From an uncultured Lachnospiraceae bacterium (lineage in GTDB: Bacteria; Bacillota; Clostridia; Lachnospirales; Lachnospiraceae), in NCBI GenBank assembly GCA_947173495.1, contig CAMWFQ010000004.1, positions 124,001 to 188,000 of the forward strand: a stretch of DNA of 64,000 bases. Direction: 5' to 3'. Below the pieces are notes generated by a model that saw only the letters and a program-made list of their open reading frames with translations, was not told where the DNA came from and searched no databases. The first letter of the stretch is position 1. Each line of letters opens with the position of its first letter. A program made the translations under genes and the position numbers. This document shows positions 56,359 through 64,000 of the stretch, one piece after another.

Positions 56359-57786
56359 ATGTCAGAACAGGCTAAAAAACCGGTTGGAATCATGGAAACC
56401 GTTCTTCGTGACGCGCATCAGTCTCTGATCGCAACAAGAATGCCTACCGAAATGATGCTTCCGATCGTTGAAAAAATGGATAAAGTCGGCTACCATGCAG
56501 TGGAGTGCTGGGGCGGAGCAACTTTTGACGCATCCCTTCGTTTCTTAAAGGAAGATCCGTGGGACAGACTCAGAAAGTTAAGAGATGGCTTCAAAAATAC
56601 AAAGCTTCAGATGCTGTTTAGAGGTCAGAATATTCTGGGATACAGACCGTACGCAGACGACGTGGTAGACAGCTTTGTTGAAAAATCAATTGCAAACGGT
56701 ATCGATATTATCCGTATTTTTGACTGCTTAAATGATCTGAGAAACCTGCAGGAAGCAGTCAGCGCTACCAACAAGGTAAAAGCGAGAGAAGGAAGAGGCC
56801 ATGCGCAGGTTGCACTTTCCTATACCCTGGGCGATGCCTATACCATGGAATACTGGATGGATATGGCAAAGAAGATTGAGGAAATGGGGGCGGATTCTAT
56901 CTGTATCAAGGATATGGCGGGTCTTCTTGTTCCTTATAAGGCTTCTGAGATGATTTCGGCTATGAAGTCTGCTACCAGACTTCCGATCCAGCTTCATACT
57001 CATTATACGTCCGGTGTGGCAAGTATGACCTATCTGAAAGCAGTGGAGGCAGGAGTGGATGTGATTGACTGCGCGATTTCACCTTTTGCTCTGGGAACAT
57101 CCCAGCCGGCTACAGAAGTTATGGTGGAGACTTTTAAGGGAACTCCTTATGATACCGGTTATGATCAGAGTATTCTGGCTGAAATTGCAGATTATTTCAG
57201 ACCTTACAGAGATGAGTGCCTTGCAAGTGGTCTGTTAAATCCCAAGGTTATGGGCGTTGATATCAAGACGCTGCTGTATCAGGTTCCCGGCGGCATGCTT
57301 TCTAACATGGTGAGCCAGCTGAAGGAACAGAATGCGGAAGACAAATATTATGATGTATTGAGAGAGATCCCCGAGGTTCGGAAAGATCTGGGTGAGCCTC
57401 CTCTTGTTACGCCTTCTTCCCAGATCGTGGGTACACAGGCTGTGTTCAACGTTCTTATGGGCGAGAGATACAAGATGGCCACCAAGGAGACAAAGGCGGT
57501 ACTGCGCGGAGAATATGGCCAGACGGTTAAGCCTATGAACCAGGAGATCATTGATAAGGTTATCCCCGGAGAGAAGAGGATTACATGCCGTCCTGCCGAT
57601 CTGCTGGAAAATGAGATGGATAAGCTTGAGTCAGAGATGAAGGAGTGGAAACAGCAGGATGAGGACGTTCTGTCCTACGCTCTCTTCCCGCAGGTTGCCA
57701 TGGATTTCTTTAAATACCGTCAGGCACAGCAGGAAAAAGTGGATATGACACAGGCGGATACCAAAAACGCAGCATATCCTGTATAA
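56359..57786 (+). CDS. Pyruvate/oxaloacetate carboxyltransferase (5S/OadA-like, no biotin domain)
   Basis: The 475-residue protein matches the carboxyltransferase part of OadA, pyruvate carboxylase and transcarboxylase 5S: ETVLRDAHQSLIATRM at the start, DIIRIFDCLNDLRN, the carbamylated-lysine region CIKDMAGLL and the metal-binding HTHYTSGVASM. It lacks the C-terminal biotinyl domain, which is encoded separately (54.8 kb). It should move CO2 between oxaloacetate/pyruvate and biotin. With the 12S-like subunit it gives the operon both halves of a transcarboxylase. AGGAGG lies before the ATG. Confidence 0.94.
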   Translation: MSEQAKKPVGIMETVLRDAHQSLIATRMPTEMMLPIVEKMDKVGYHAVECWGGATFDASLRFLKEDPWDRLRKLRDGFKNTKLQMLFRGQNILGYRPYADDVVDSFVEKSIANGIDIIRIFDCLNDLRNLQEAVSATNKVKAREGRGHAQVALSYTLGDAYTMEYWMDMAKKIEEMGADSICIKDMAGLLVPYKASEMISAMKSATRLPIQLHTHYTSGVASMTYLKAVEAGVDVIDCAISPFALGTSQPATEVMVETFKGTPYDTGYDQSILAEIADYFRPYRDECLASGLLNPKVMGVDIKTLLYQVPGGMLSNMVSQLKEQNAEDKYYDVLREIPEVRKDLGEPPLVTPSSQIVGTQAVFNVLMGERYKMATKETKAVLRGEYGQTVKPMNQEIIDKVIPGEKRITCRPADLLENEMDKLESEMKEWKQQDEDVLSYALFPQVAMDFFKYRQAQQEKVDMTQADTKNAAYPV

Positions 57787-57807
57787 GAAACTGAAATGAA
57801 TTAGTAT

Positions 57808-57838
57808 GGCCCTCATGCAAATCATTTGTATGAGGGCT
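57808..57838 (+). terminator. Hairpin after the decarboxylase operon
   Basis: GCCCTCATGCAAAT pairs with ATTTGTATGAGGGC (one G-U pair) in a long stem. The following sequence is TCTCATC rather than a T-run. The repeat locus E begins 9 nt later. Confidence 0.6.
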
Positions 57839-57846
57839 CTCATCAT

Positions 57847-57934
57847 GCGCAGGCCCGCATAAGGAAATTTGCTGCTGAAGCAAGCATGCGGGCCGCGCGG
57901 CGAGTAGGGGAAGATAAATCTTCCCTACTCGATT
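57847..57934 (+). repeat. Dispersed two-hairpin repeat, unit E1
   Basis: The outer stem is GCGCAGGCCCGCAT with ATGCGGGCCGCGC, so C-G to T-A change at the tip is matched on both sides relative to unit A1. The inner hairpin is TTGCT/AGCAA. The second hairpin CGAGTAGGG/CCCTACTCG is lengthened by AAGAT/ATCTT. Confidence 0.85.
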
Positions 57935-57948
57935 TAAATAAGACTTTT

Positions 57949-58042
57949 GCAGGCAGGTCCGCACCATAAATGCGGGGAAGTTTGCTGCTGAAGCAGCATG
58001 CGGGCTGTGCGCGGGCAGAGGGAAAAGTCTTCGCTGCCCGAT
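57949..58042 (+). repeat. Dispersed two-hairpin repeat, unit E2 (divergent)
   Basis: The inner hairpin is GCTGCTGAAGCAGC. The second hairpin is now CGGGCAG with CTGCCCG, several bases different from the CGAGTAGGG form but still fully paired. The outer stem keeps GTCCGCAC against GTGCGCGGGC only in part. Confidence 0.7.
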
Positions 58043-58063
58043 AAATGGATCAGGAGGATTTAA

Positions 58064-59002
58064 ATGGAGAATAAGCGTTTCGCGCTTCTGATAGATGCAG
58101 ATAATATTTCGGCAAAATACATAGGTGATATTTTAGAAGAGCTTTCTACCTATGGCATTACCACATACAAAAGGATATATGGGGACTGGACCAGTACCCA
58201 GGCTACGAAATGGAAAGGAGAGCTTCTGGAAAATTCTGTCATTCCGGTACAGCAGTTCAGCAATACAGTAGGAAAGAATGCCACAGATTCCACCCTGATC
58301 ATTGATGCCATGGATATTCTTTATACAGGAAATGTGGATGGGTTCTGTATTGTTTCCAGCGACAGCGATTTCACCCGTCTGGCAAGCCGCTTAAGAGAGT
58401 CCGGAATGGAAGTGATCGGAATGGGGGAAGAAAAGACGCCGCGTTCCTTCCGTGTGGCCTGTACAAGGTTTGTGAATCTGGAGAATCTGGGCAATCAGGA
58501 CGAGGATACGGGGGATGAGGAGCGCAACGACAATACTATTGGCAGGGAAGTGATCTATAATGCTATTACCAATATCATTAATGAAAATGAAAATAAGGGT
58601 AAGAGCGTGGAACTTGCCGCAGTAGGAAACCGACTGGTAAATATGTATCCTGATTTTGACGTACGGAATTATGGTTATAGCCTTCTTTCAAAATTCGTGG
58701 AAGATGCAGGGCTCTTTCTTCTGGAAAAGCGTCAGAATGTTGTTACGCTTTTTCTGAAGGATAATGCCCAGTCCAGGGAAGAGATCAGAGAATTTATCGG
58801 CGAGGCGGTGCATAAGGCAGGCAGAAAGGGAATCGGGATCAGCGAACTCAGCAACCGGGTCTACAATAAGTACGACAATTTTAATGTGAAGGATTTCGGA
58901 TACAGCCAGTTCTCCAAGTTTGTTCAGGGAATTGGGAATGTGGAGGTGTATCAGGATAAGAATGGACGCAAGAGAGCGCGGGAAGGATCCGGAGAGAGAT
59001 AA
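58064..59002 (+). CDS. NYN-domain putative RNase with two OST-HTH (LOTUS) domains
   Basis: The 312-residue protein begins with a NYN (LabA-like, PIN-related) domain: FALLIDADNISAKY with the first metal aspartates at about 9-12, DSTLIIDAMDILY near residue 75-87, and the SSDSDFTRLASRLRESG block at about 98-114 with the further acidic ligands. Residues about 165-230 and 245-305 are two OST-HTH/LOTUS domains, each with the marker FDVRNYGYSLLSKFVED or FNVKDFGYSQFSKFVQG. NYN domains cut RNA and LOTUS domains bind RNA or G-quadruplexes, so an RNA-turnover role is likely. GGAGG precedes the ATG. Confidence 0.9.
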   Translation: MENKRFALLIDADNISAKYIGDILEELSTYGITTYKRIYGDWTSTQATKWKGELLENSVIPVQQFSNTVGKNATDSTLIIDAMDILYTGNVDGFCIVSSDSDFTRLASRLRESGMEVIGMGEEKTPRSFRVACTRFVNLENLGNQDEDTGDEERNDNTIGREVIYNAITNIINENENKGKSVELAAVGNRLVNMYPDFDVRNYGYSLLSKFVEDAGLFLLEKRQNVVTLFLKDNAQSREEIREFIGEAVHKAGRKGIGISELSNRVYNKYDNFNVKDFGYSQFSKFVQGIGNVEVYQDKNGRKRAREGSGER

Positions 59003-59021
59003 ACAGTAGAATTTATGAAAT

Positions 59022-59057
59022 GGCAGGTAACAGTGAGAAGCGTTACTTGCCATTTTT
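59022..59057 (+). terminator. Terminator of the NYN-LOTUS gene
   Basis: GGCAGGTAAC pairs with GTTACTTGCC (one G-U pair) around a short loop, followed by ATTTTT. The repeat locus F starts 2 nt later. Confidence 0.85.
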
Positions 59058-59059
59058 AT

Positions 59060-59123
59060 GCGCAGGGGCGCACAGATGAAGTGCCCCGCGCACGAGTAGG
59101 GAGAAAACCTTCCCTACTCGATT
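59060..59123 (+). repeat. Dispersed two-hairpin repeat, unit F1 (short form)
   Basis: The inner hairpin is missing: only 7 nt (AGATGAA) separate the outer arms GCGCAGGGGCGCAC and GTGCCCCGCGC. The second hairpin CGAGTAGGGA/TCCCTACTCG is intact. Confidence 0.8.
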
Positions 59124-59211
59124 GCGCAGCCCCATGCAGAGAAAGTATGCCGCTAAAGCGGCGCATGGGGCGCACAGCGAGTAGTGGAGAAGTACATTCC
59201 CCTACTCTATT
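59124..59211 (+). repeat. Dispersed two-hairpin repeat, unit F2
   Basis: The outer stem is GCAGCCCCATGC with GCATGGGGCGC, a further paired variant; the inner hairpin is GCCGCTAAAGCGGC; the second hairpin GAGTAG.GG/CCCCTACTC carries a small change. Its end overlaps the stop of the XRE regulator gene on the other strand. Confidence 0.8.
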
Positions 59212-59692
59212 CATCATGATTTCTGTTTGGGATATCTTTGAAAGAAGATTCCTCTTCTTTACGATTCTGAAATTTAACTTTCATAAAAGCAAGGATGTCA
59301 TCCTGATCACGGCTTTCCAGTAAATGAAAATAAAACAGCAGCAGCCGCTCACGACGATTTAAAAATTTAAATTTCTTATTGTTCTCAGGAGCATTGATAT
59401 AGTCTAAAAAGAAAGATAAATCTTCTACCATATTTGTCTTTTCAACCTGCTGCTTCAGCGCAAAATCCATATTAATATGATAGGTAACAACCAGCTCAAG
59501 AAAGTTTTCCACAGGGACACCATATAATTTGGCAAGGTTGTACAGGGAATTGACCGGCGGAGTGATTCTCCCGGTTTCATAATGGGAATAAGTCTGTCTT
59601 GTAATGTTAAGATGTGAAGCGACAAATTCCTGAGAATAGTTACAGGACTTTCGCAGGTCTTTCAGGTACTGCTCCAAAGTTTTGTTAGCCAT
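59207..59692 (-). CDS. XRE-family transcriptional regulator
   Basis: The 161-residue protein has an N-terminal Cro/CI-type helix-turn-helix (LRKSCNYSQEFVASHLNITR, then QTYSHYETGRITPP) at about residues 13-50, followed by a helical C-terminal region of unknown role. GGGAGAG lies 8 nt before the ATG. It faces the secreted protein gene across a repeat-rich AT-rich gap, and probably controls that gene and itself. Confidence 0.9.
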   Translation of the reverse strand: MANKTLEQYLKDLRKSCNYSQEFVASHLNITRQTYSHYETGRITPPVNSLYNLAKLYGVPVENFLELVVTYHINMDFALKQQVEKTNMVEDLSFFLDYINAPENNKKFKFLNRRERLLLFYFHLLESRDQDDILAFMKVKFQNRKEEESSFKDIPNRNHDE

Positions 59693-59780
59693 GCATAATA
59701 CTCTCCCTATACGAATTTCCTTTGGCTGTGCATATACATTTCAAAATTGTATAATAAAAAGAACTTGAAAATATATAATA

Positions 59781-59849
59781 AATAGCATATAATACATAAA
59801 AAGCTATCAATAATAGCATATCTGATATATAATAGCATGTGATAGCTTT
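59781..59849. promoter_or_regulatory. Iteron-like region between the XRE regulator and the secreted protein gene
   Basis: Three copies of AATAGCAT (59781, 59812, 59831) and a 10-bp inverted repeat AAAGCTATCA/TGATAGCTTT (59800-59809 and 59840-59849) surround a TATAAT box (59828-59833). This is a likely operator for the neighbouring XRE protein. Confidence 0.6.
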
Positions 59850-59924
59850 ACCCGACGGATCTTCTGAAAGCTGACGATGCAGGAAGCTTCAGAACCGTAA
59901 ATACAAATCAAGTAGGAGGAAAGA

Positions 59925-60578
59925 ATGATGAAAGCAAGTATCATCAAAAAAATGATGACCGGCGCACTGGCTGCAGCTCTGGTGATGGCTCCTGTAATGA
60001 GCGTTTCAGCTACCACAGATGGAGGATCAACCGAGTCCCGTGCGGAAGAGAGCGTTTCTTCCGGTTCATCAGGGGAAGTTTCAACAGTTGCAGAGGTTCC
60101 TGACACAAGTGTAGTTGCAGGAACCAGAACAACTACAGCGGGCGCTTACCTTGCCACCGGCGTCAACGGAACGGCAGTTACATCCGGTCTGGATGCCATT
60201 GCTTCCGGTTATGGCCTGGCTTCTAACGAGAAGGCTTACAGTAAGTTTTCCAATCTGGATGCCAAGAAGAGCCCTCTGGCCAAAGCGGCAATTGATCAGG
60301 CAGCTGCTTCTCAGGGAGCAGAGGTTGGTCCCATGCTCAATATCGAGCTTGGAAAAATGAGCGGAGGAAAGTACAGCCTCCTTGCTTCCGAGGGCCCTGC
60401 AATCAGAATTGCAGTAGGGATCCCCAGGAATTTTGTAAATGCTGATTATACATACGCAATGGTATGTGTAAGAGCAGGCGGTGTTGTCTCCATTTTACCG
60501 GATGTGGACAGCAACCCCAACACCATCACCTTTGATACCACAGGTGGTGCAGGCGCATATGCAATTATCAGATATTGA
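59925..60578 (+). CDS. Secreted protein of unknown function
   Basis: The 217-residue protein has a signal peptide (KKMMTGALAAALVMAPVMSVSA, cleaved near residue 29), then a Ser/Glu-rich linker and a domain of about 130 residues that is mostly beta with a final strand-rich GGAGAYAIIRY end. There are no cysteines for disulfides after the signal peptide except one (AMVCVRAGG). I do not recognise the family. GGAGG precedes the ATG. The divergent XRE gene is the likely regulator. Confidence 0.85.
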   Translation: MMKASIIKKMMTGALAAALVMAPVMSVSATTDGGSTESRAEESVSSGSSGEVSTVAEVPDTSVVAGTRTTTAGAYLATGVNGTAVTSGLDAIASGYGLASNEKAYSKFSNLDAKKSPLAKAAIDQAAASQGAEVGPMLNIELGKMSGGKYSLLASEGPAIRIAVGIPRNFVNADYTYAMVCVRAGGVVSILPDVDSNPNTITFDTTGGAGAYAIIRY

Positions 60579-60618
60579 TAGAGGCAGTGCAGTCTGTATA
60601 TTTCTATATGAGTGATGC

Positions 60619-60673
60619 GCCGGGTCCCTCCCGGCGGCCGTAAGGGGGCAGCTTTTGAAGGCTGCTTTCCTTA
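60619..60673 (+). terminator. Two hairpins after the secreted protein gene
   Basis: GCCGGG/CCCGGC (60619-60635) is followed by TAAGG..GCAGC with GCTGC..CCTTA (60641-60673). A good stem-loop pair without a long T-run. Confidence 0.55.
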
Positions 60674-60716
60674 TGGCAGTGTTATAAGGCTTAATTTGTC
60701 AAAATTCAGGGAAATT

Positions 60717-62534
60717 ATGCATAGAATAAAGCAGGAACATATTTACTTCATCTTCATTTTAATGATGATCGTATGCATTTTTCAATATGGAATTCATAAG
60801 ATCTGTGGATTTACCCTATACCCGGATGAATTCGGATATTGGGCAAGCGCGGCGGAGATACTTGGATATGACTGGACAGATGTGGCCGCGTTGGGATCCT
60901 ATTATTCCTTTGGATACAGTGTGTTTCTTCTTCCGCTTCTGAAGATATTCAGCGGCGGAACGGACGCATACAGAGCCGCCCTCGCTGTCAATATGATATT
61001 TATGTGTGCAGGCATGATCTTGTTGAGCCGGATATCGGCCAGGCTGTTTCCGCAAATTGAGAAAGTGAAGCTTGTACTTATCTGTGGAATTGCAACGCTT
61101 TATCCGGCCTGGATTTTTTATATGCAGATGACTCTGGCGGAGGCTCTTCTGACATTTTTATTTGTGGGCATTACGTATCTGTTTTTATCCCTGATGCAGA
61201 GACCCCGCGTTGTGACTGCGGTAGCTCTGGCAGTTGTTCTTGTTTATACGTACAGTGTACATATGCGCACAGTGGGCATAGTGGCGGCTGCCGTACTTAC
61301 ATTAACCCTCTGGGGAATCATGAATCCGTCCATGAGAAAACAGATACTGGCTGTACTCTGCGTTCTGACGGTTATGGGACTGGCTGTAGTGATGATCAAG
61401 AGAAATGTGATTCTGTCGGTATTTATGAAGGCGGATGCACAGGTGCTATCCGACAATGATTATGCCAGCCAGATGTGGAAGATCAGAGATATCTTCACAC
61501 TGCGCGGCGGTGTGATTTTTGCAGAGGAGATTATAGGGAAAGTATTTTATCTGGGCACGGCAAGCTTCGGGATTTTTTACTGGGCTGTGGGATGGTGTAT
61601 CAGGGAATCGGCAGATCTGATAAAAAATATGTTCCGCATCATGAGAAAGAAAGAAGGCGCTATTGTCCCGAGGCAGTGGACTGCAGCGTTTTTGTTGCTG
61701 GCAGTGTCGGCGGAAATCCTGATATGCAGTATTTACATGCATGGATCTGCAAAGGCGGACTGTGTGATCTATGGAAGGTACAATGAGTTCCTTATGCCGG
61801 TCATGCTGGTTGTGGGAATCATGAACATGTTGAGAAGCACAAAGCTGGTCAGCAGTACCTTTATATTGGGAGTGATAGCGGGATTTATGCAGTACCCCAT
61901 CCTGTCTGTGATAGAAGCAGAGGGCTTAAACGATCTGCGGGGGTACTTCGTGGTAGGAATCTGCCGTCTGCTGAATAAGGAAACATTTGATCCGGTGCTG
62001 TTTTTTCGGGATACATGGGCCTTGGGAACTCTGTTGATGCTTCTTGCGACAGGGATCGTCTGGATCGTAAAAAAATGGGAAAACACAGCGTGGCCGTTGG
62101 CGCTCATCATAGTCATGGAAATGTTGACCGGGATTGATGCAAGCAGGCGTTATACATACAAAGTAAATCAGGTAAATTTTGAAAATCTGAATATTGTTGC
62201 GAAAATAGAAGAATGCGCGGATCGCGACAGCAGTGTCGTTTTCTTGAAGGAAGGAATTCCGGAGTGGATTGATTTTTATCAGATGCAGATGCCGGACAGA
62301 CCGATTCGCGTGATCAGTGCAGAAGACCTGGAAACGGGGAGCGTGCCGGGAGACTTTCTGATTGCCGACAGCAATACGCAGTGGAAGGAGAAGTTGTCAG
62401 ATATTTATGATAACGCTTTGGCCTCCACTACTTATATCTTGTATTTTAATCACGAAGGAGCAGGGGAAGATGAAAAAGATATGGAAAATATCAGCGTTCC
62501 TGATAGGAATGCTCTGTATTTTTGGATCAGCTGA
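60717..62534 (+). CDS. Polytopic membrane protein, probable GT-C type glycosyltransferase
   Basis: The 605-residue protein has about eleven to thirteen membrane helices and, after the first helix, a loop with TLYPDEFGYWASAAE: an acidic pair at this point is the catalytic signature of GT-C (lipid-linked sugar) transferases. The C-terminal 100 residues are soluble. It probably transfers a sugar from a polyprenyl-phosphate carrier in the envelope. The ATG at 60717 follows AGGGAAATT; the longer frame upstream reads through hairpins. It overlaps the next gene by 65 nt. Confidence 0.75.
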   Translation: MHRIKQEHIYFIFILMMIVCIFQYGIHKICGFTLYPDEFGYWASAAEILGYDWTDVAALGSYYSFGYSVFLLPLLKIFSGGTDAYRAALAVNMIFMCAGMILLSRISARLFPQIEKVKLVLICGIATLYPAWIFYMQMTLAEALLTFLFVGITYLFLSLMQRPRVVTAVALAVVLVYTYSVHMRTVGIVAAAVLTLTLWGIMNPSMRKQILAVLCVLTVMGLAVVMIKRNVILSVFMKADAQVLSDNDYASQMWKIRDIFTLRGGVIFAEEIIGKVFYLGTASFGIFYWAVGWCIRESADLIKNMFRIMRKKEGAIVPRQWTAAFLLLAVSAEILICSIYMHGSAKADCVIYGRYNEFLMPVMLVVGIMNMLRSTKLVSSTFILGVIAGFMQYPILSVIEAEGLNDLRGYFVVGICRLLNKETFDPVLFFRDTWALGTLLMLLATGIVWIVKKWENTAWPLALIIVMEMLTGIDASRRYTYKVNQVNFENLNIVAKIEECADRDSSVVFLKEGIPEWIDFYQMQMPDRPIRVISAEDLETGSVPGDFLIADSNTQWKEKLSDIYDNALASTTYILYFNHEGAGEDEKDMENISVPDRNALYFWIS

Positions 62535-63252
62535 CCTGAAGATCCGGGCGGCAGAGGATACGGATAAAAGGGCGGCACCCGAAATGAATCAGGTCATGAC
62601 CATGCTGACGGATTATGAAGCCAGAACGGAGCCGGATCCCAATGCGGCCGTATCTTTAAGCTATACTGCCGGATCAGCCGTGTGGGTCGTGGGACAGACG
62701 CAGAACGGCTGGTATAAGGTGAACTATCAGGGAAAGGAAGGATATATACCGGTTGAATATGTTACAGATCTGCAGGTGGAAATAGGAAGTACGGGAGCTG
62801 TGGCAGTAAATAATAACACCCTGGATGCATCGGGAAAGGAATCTGGAAATCTATCCGGATCAGAAACAGATGAATCCGTAGCGAGCGGGGATGAGGCAGG
62901 AAAAAAAGAGACAGACAACGTCATAAATACAAATGGCGGGAAAAAAACAGTTTCTCTGGTGGAAGCAGGAATAGATGATGAACTCGCAGCCATGGAGGCG
63001 GAAAATGAACTACTCGTAGAAGAAGTGGAAAGGCAAAGAAGTGAAGCGAACCATTCCCGTGTATGGATAATTGTGATTGTACTCCTGGTAATTGGAATTT
63101 TGGCGACAGGAATTATTTCAACTGTAAATCGGAAAGGAAATGAGAAGAGCAGCAGCCAGAGTGAGAAGAAGGACATGGATATAACGCCGGAGCAGAAGGA
63201 AGATACGTTGGAAGTGATTGATTTGGATAAGGAAGAGGAACAAATGACATGA
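62470..63252 (+). CDS. Membrane protein with SH3b domain
   Basis: The 260-residue protein has an N-terminal signal or membrane helix, an SH3b-like domain at about residues 38-100 (AGSAVWVVGQTQNGWYKVNY, then GKEGYIPVEYV), a Ser/Glu-rich linker, a short coiled coil (about 170-195) and a second membrane helix near residues 205-225, ending in an acidic tail. It may anchor or scaffold the envelope polysaccharide enzymes next to it. The ATG at 62470 has AAGGAGCAGGGG upstream and lies inside the preceding gene; the next gene begins at its stop (ATGA). Confidence 0.8.
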   Translation: MKKIWKISAFLIGMLCIFGSADLKIRAAEDTDKRAAPEMNQVMTMLTDYEARTEPDPNAAVSLSYTAGSAVWVVGQTQNGWYKVNYQGKEGYIPVEYVTDLQVEIGSTGAVAVNNNTLDASGKESGNLSGSETDESVASGDEAGKKETDNVINTNGGKKTVSLVEAGIDDELAAMEAENELLVEEVERQRSEANHSRVWIIVIVLLVIGILATGIISTVNRKGNEKSSSQSEKKDMDITPEQKEDTLEVIDLDKEEEQMT

Positions 63253-64000
63253 AGCTGATGATCCAGATCCCCTGTTACAACGAAGCCGATACACTGGAGA
63301 TCGTCTTAAATGATCTTCCCAAAAGGCTTGCAGGAATTGATGAAATTGAATATCTGATTATCAATGATGGAAGCAGGGATGCGACGGTGAGAGTTGCTGA
63401 AAACTGGGGCGTTCATCACATCGTCAGCTTCAATCAGAATAAAGGCCTGGCCAGGGGATTCATGGCCGGCCTTGACTGCTGCCTGAGAAACGGCGCGGAT
63501 ATCATCGTCAATACAGACGCAGATAATCAATACTGCGCGGAGGATATCCAGAAGCTCATACAGCCGATTCTGGCAGGAGAGGCGGATATGGTCATAGGCG
63601 CCAGACCCATAGATGAGACAGAGCATTTCTCTTATTTAAAAAAGAAGCTTCAGCATTTTGGAAGCTGGGCGGTGAGAAAAGCCTCCAACACGGACATTCC
63701 GGATGCTCCCAGCGGATTCCGCGCCATGAGCCGGGAAGCGGCCATGCACATCAATGTGATCAATGATTATACCTATACCCTGGAGACGATCGTACAGGCG
63801 GGAAGAGATAAGATTGCAGTTACCAGTGTGCCGGTACATACCAATCCGGAGCTGCGGCCATCCAGACTTTCGGAGGGAATCTGGCCGTATGTAAAAAAAT
63901 CCATCGTAATCATTCTCCGCGCTTATATGATGTACCAGCCGTTGAAATGCTTTACCTATCTGTCCGCGCTGCCGATGCTTGCGGGGATGGCAATCGGCAT
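63249..64000 (+). CDS. Glycosyltransferase family 2 (dolichyl-phosphate-mannose-synthase-like), partial
   Basis: The gene is cut by the right window edge; 250 codons are visible. The start has the GT2 block IPCYNEADTL, the NDGSRDAT motif and the DxD-type NTDADNQY. After about residue 220 the sequence becomes hydrophobic (LRAYMMYQPLKCFTYLSALP), probably the C-terminal membrane helices of a polyprenyl-phosphate sugar transferase. It overlaps the SH3b protein gene by 4 nt (ATGA), so the three genes from 60717 form one operon. Such an enzyme would make the lipid-linked sugar used by the GT-C protein. Confidence 0.9.
   Translation, partial: MKLMIQIPCYNEADTLEIVLNDLPKRLAGIDEIEYLIINDGSRDATVRVAENWGVHHIVSFNQNKGLARGFMAGLDCCLRNGADIIVNTDADNQYCAEDIQKLIQPILAGEADMVIGARPIDETEHFSYLKKKLQHFGSWAVRKASNTDIPDAPSGFRAMSREAAMHINVINDYTYTLETIVQAGRDKIAVTSVPVHTNPELRPSRLSEGIWPYVKKSIVIILRAYMMYQPLKCFTYLSALPMLAGMAIG

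Overview
The window reads as a chromosomal segment of a Gram-positive anaerobe of the class Clostridia, most likely Lachnospiraceae. The support is AGGAGG-type ribosome binding sites, moderate GC, the order era-yqzL-recO, bacteria-type glyS next to alaS, scpA-scpB with penicillin-binding D,D-carboxypeptidases, NAD-type glutamate dehydrogenase, DUF4317 and DUF4349 proteins, a giant fused 2-hydroxyacyl-CoA dehydratase activator, and a biotin-dependent sodium-pump operon. No rRNA, CRISPR array or complete transposable element was seen. One tRNA (Arg, CCG) lies at the left edge, and the right edge cuts a glycosyltransferase gene.

Layout. 1-4.8 kb: tRNA-Arg, an SH3b membrane protein, a Gfo/Idh/MocA oxidoreductase, a small helical protein and gdhA. 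4.8-6.5 kb: a small AT-rich accessory patch on the minus strand with an integrase remnant, an Abi_2 gene broken by a frameshift in an A6 tract, and a small beta-rich protein. 6.7-12.1 kb: a soluble zinc-binding chemoreceptor, a TPR-DUF4037-DUF4125 fusion protein and a MATE exporter. 12.4-16.9 kb: a GntR/ABC transporter operon, an orphan Panacea-domain antitoxin-like protein and aroA. 17-25.2 kb: hflX-rluF, ligA, metA (acetyl-CoA type), a second MATE exporter, a small coiled-coil protein and a degenerate EAL-HDOD protein. 25.2-30.6 kb (minus): DUF4317 and the 1417-residue activator. 30.8-33 kb: a rhomboid-like membrane protein with a zinc finger, a sigma-factor-like protein without region 4, and an unknown protein. 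33.4-44.7 kb: an M16C peptidase, a DUF4349 lipoprotein, era, yqzL, recO, a lipoprotein, glyS, alaS and rpsU. 44.7-51.1 kb: a CmpB-like membrane protein, two D,D-carboxypeptidases, a phosphoesterase, deoC and scpAB. 51.3-57.8 kb: an asparaginase and a five-gene operon with both 12S-type and 5S-type carboxyltransferases, a biotin carrier and the beta and gamma subunits of a sodium-pumping decarboxylase. 58-64 kb: a NYN-LOTUS-LOTUS putative RNase, an XRE regulator facing a secreted protein, and an envelope glycosyltransferase cluster.

The most unusual non-coding signal is a dispersed family of two-hairpin repeats. Twelve units of about 64-100 bp lie at six intergenic loci (2.6, 12.2, 33.1, 36.5, 57.8 and 59.1 kb). 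Every unit is on the plus strand, and every locus follows a plus-strand gene. At five of the six loci the first unit follows a terminator or terminator-like hairpin, and at four of these the unit begins 2-3 nt after a T-tract. The arms of all three stems change sequence between copies while pairing is mostly kept, which is direct covariation evidence for a conserved structure.

All domain and family assignments come from reading motifs by eye; no database search was run.
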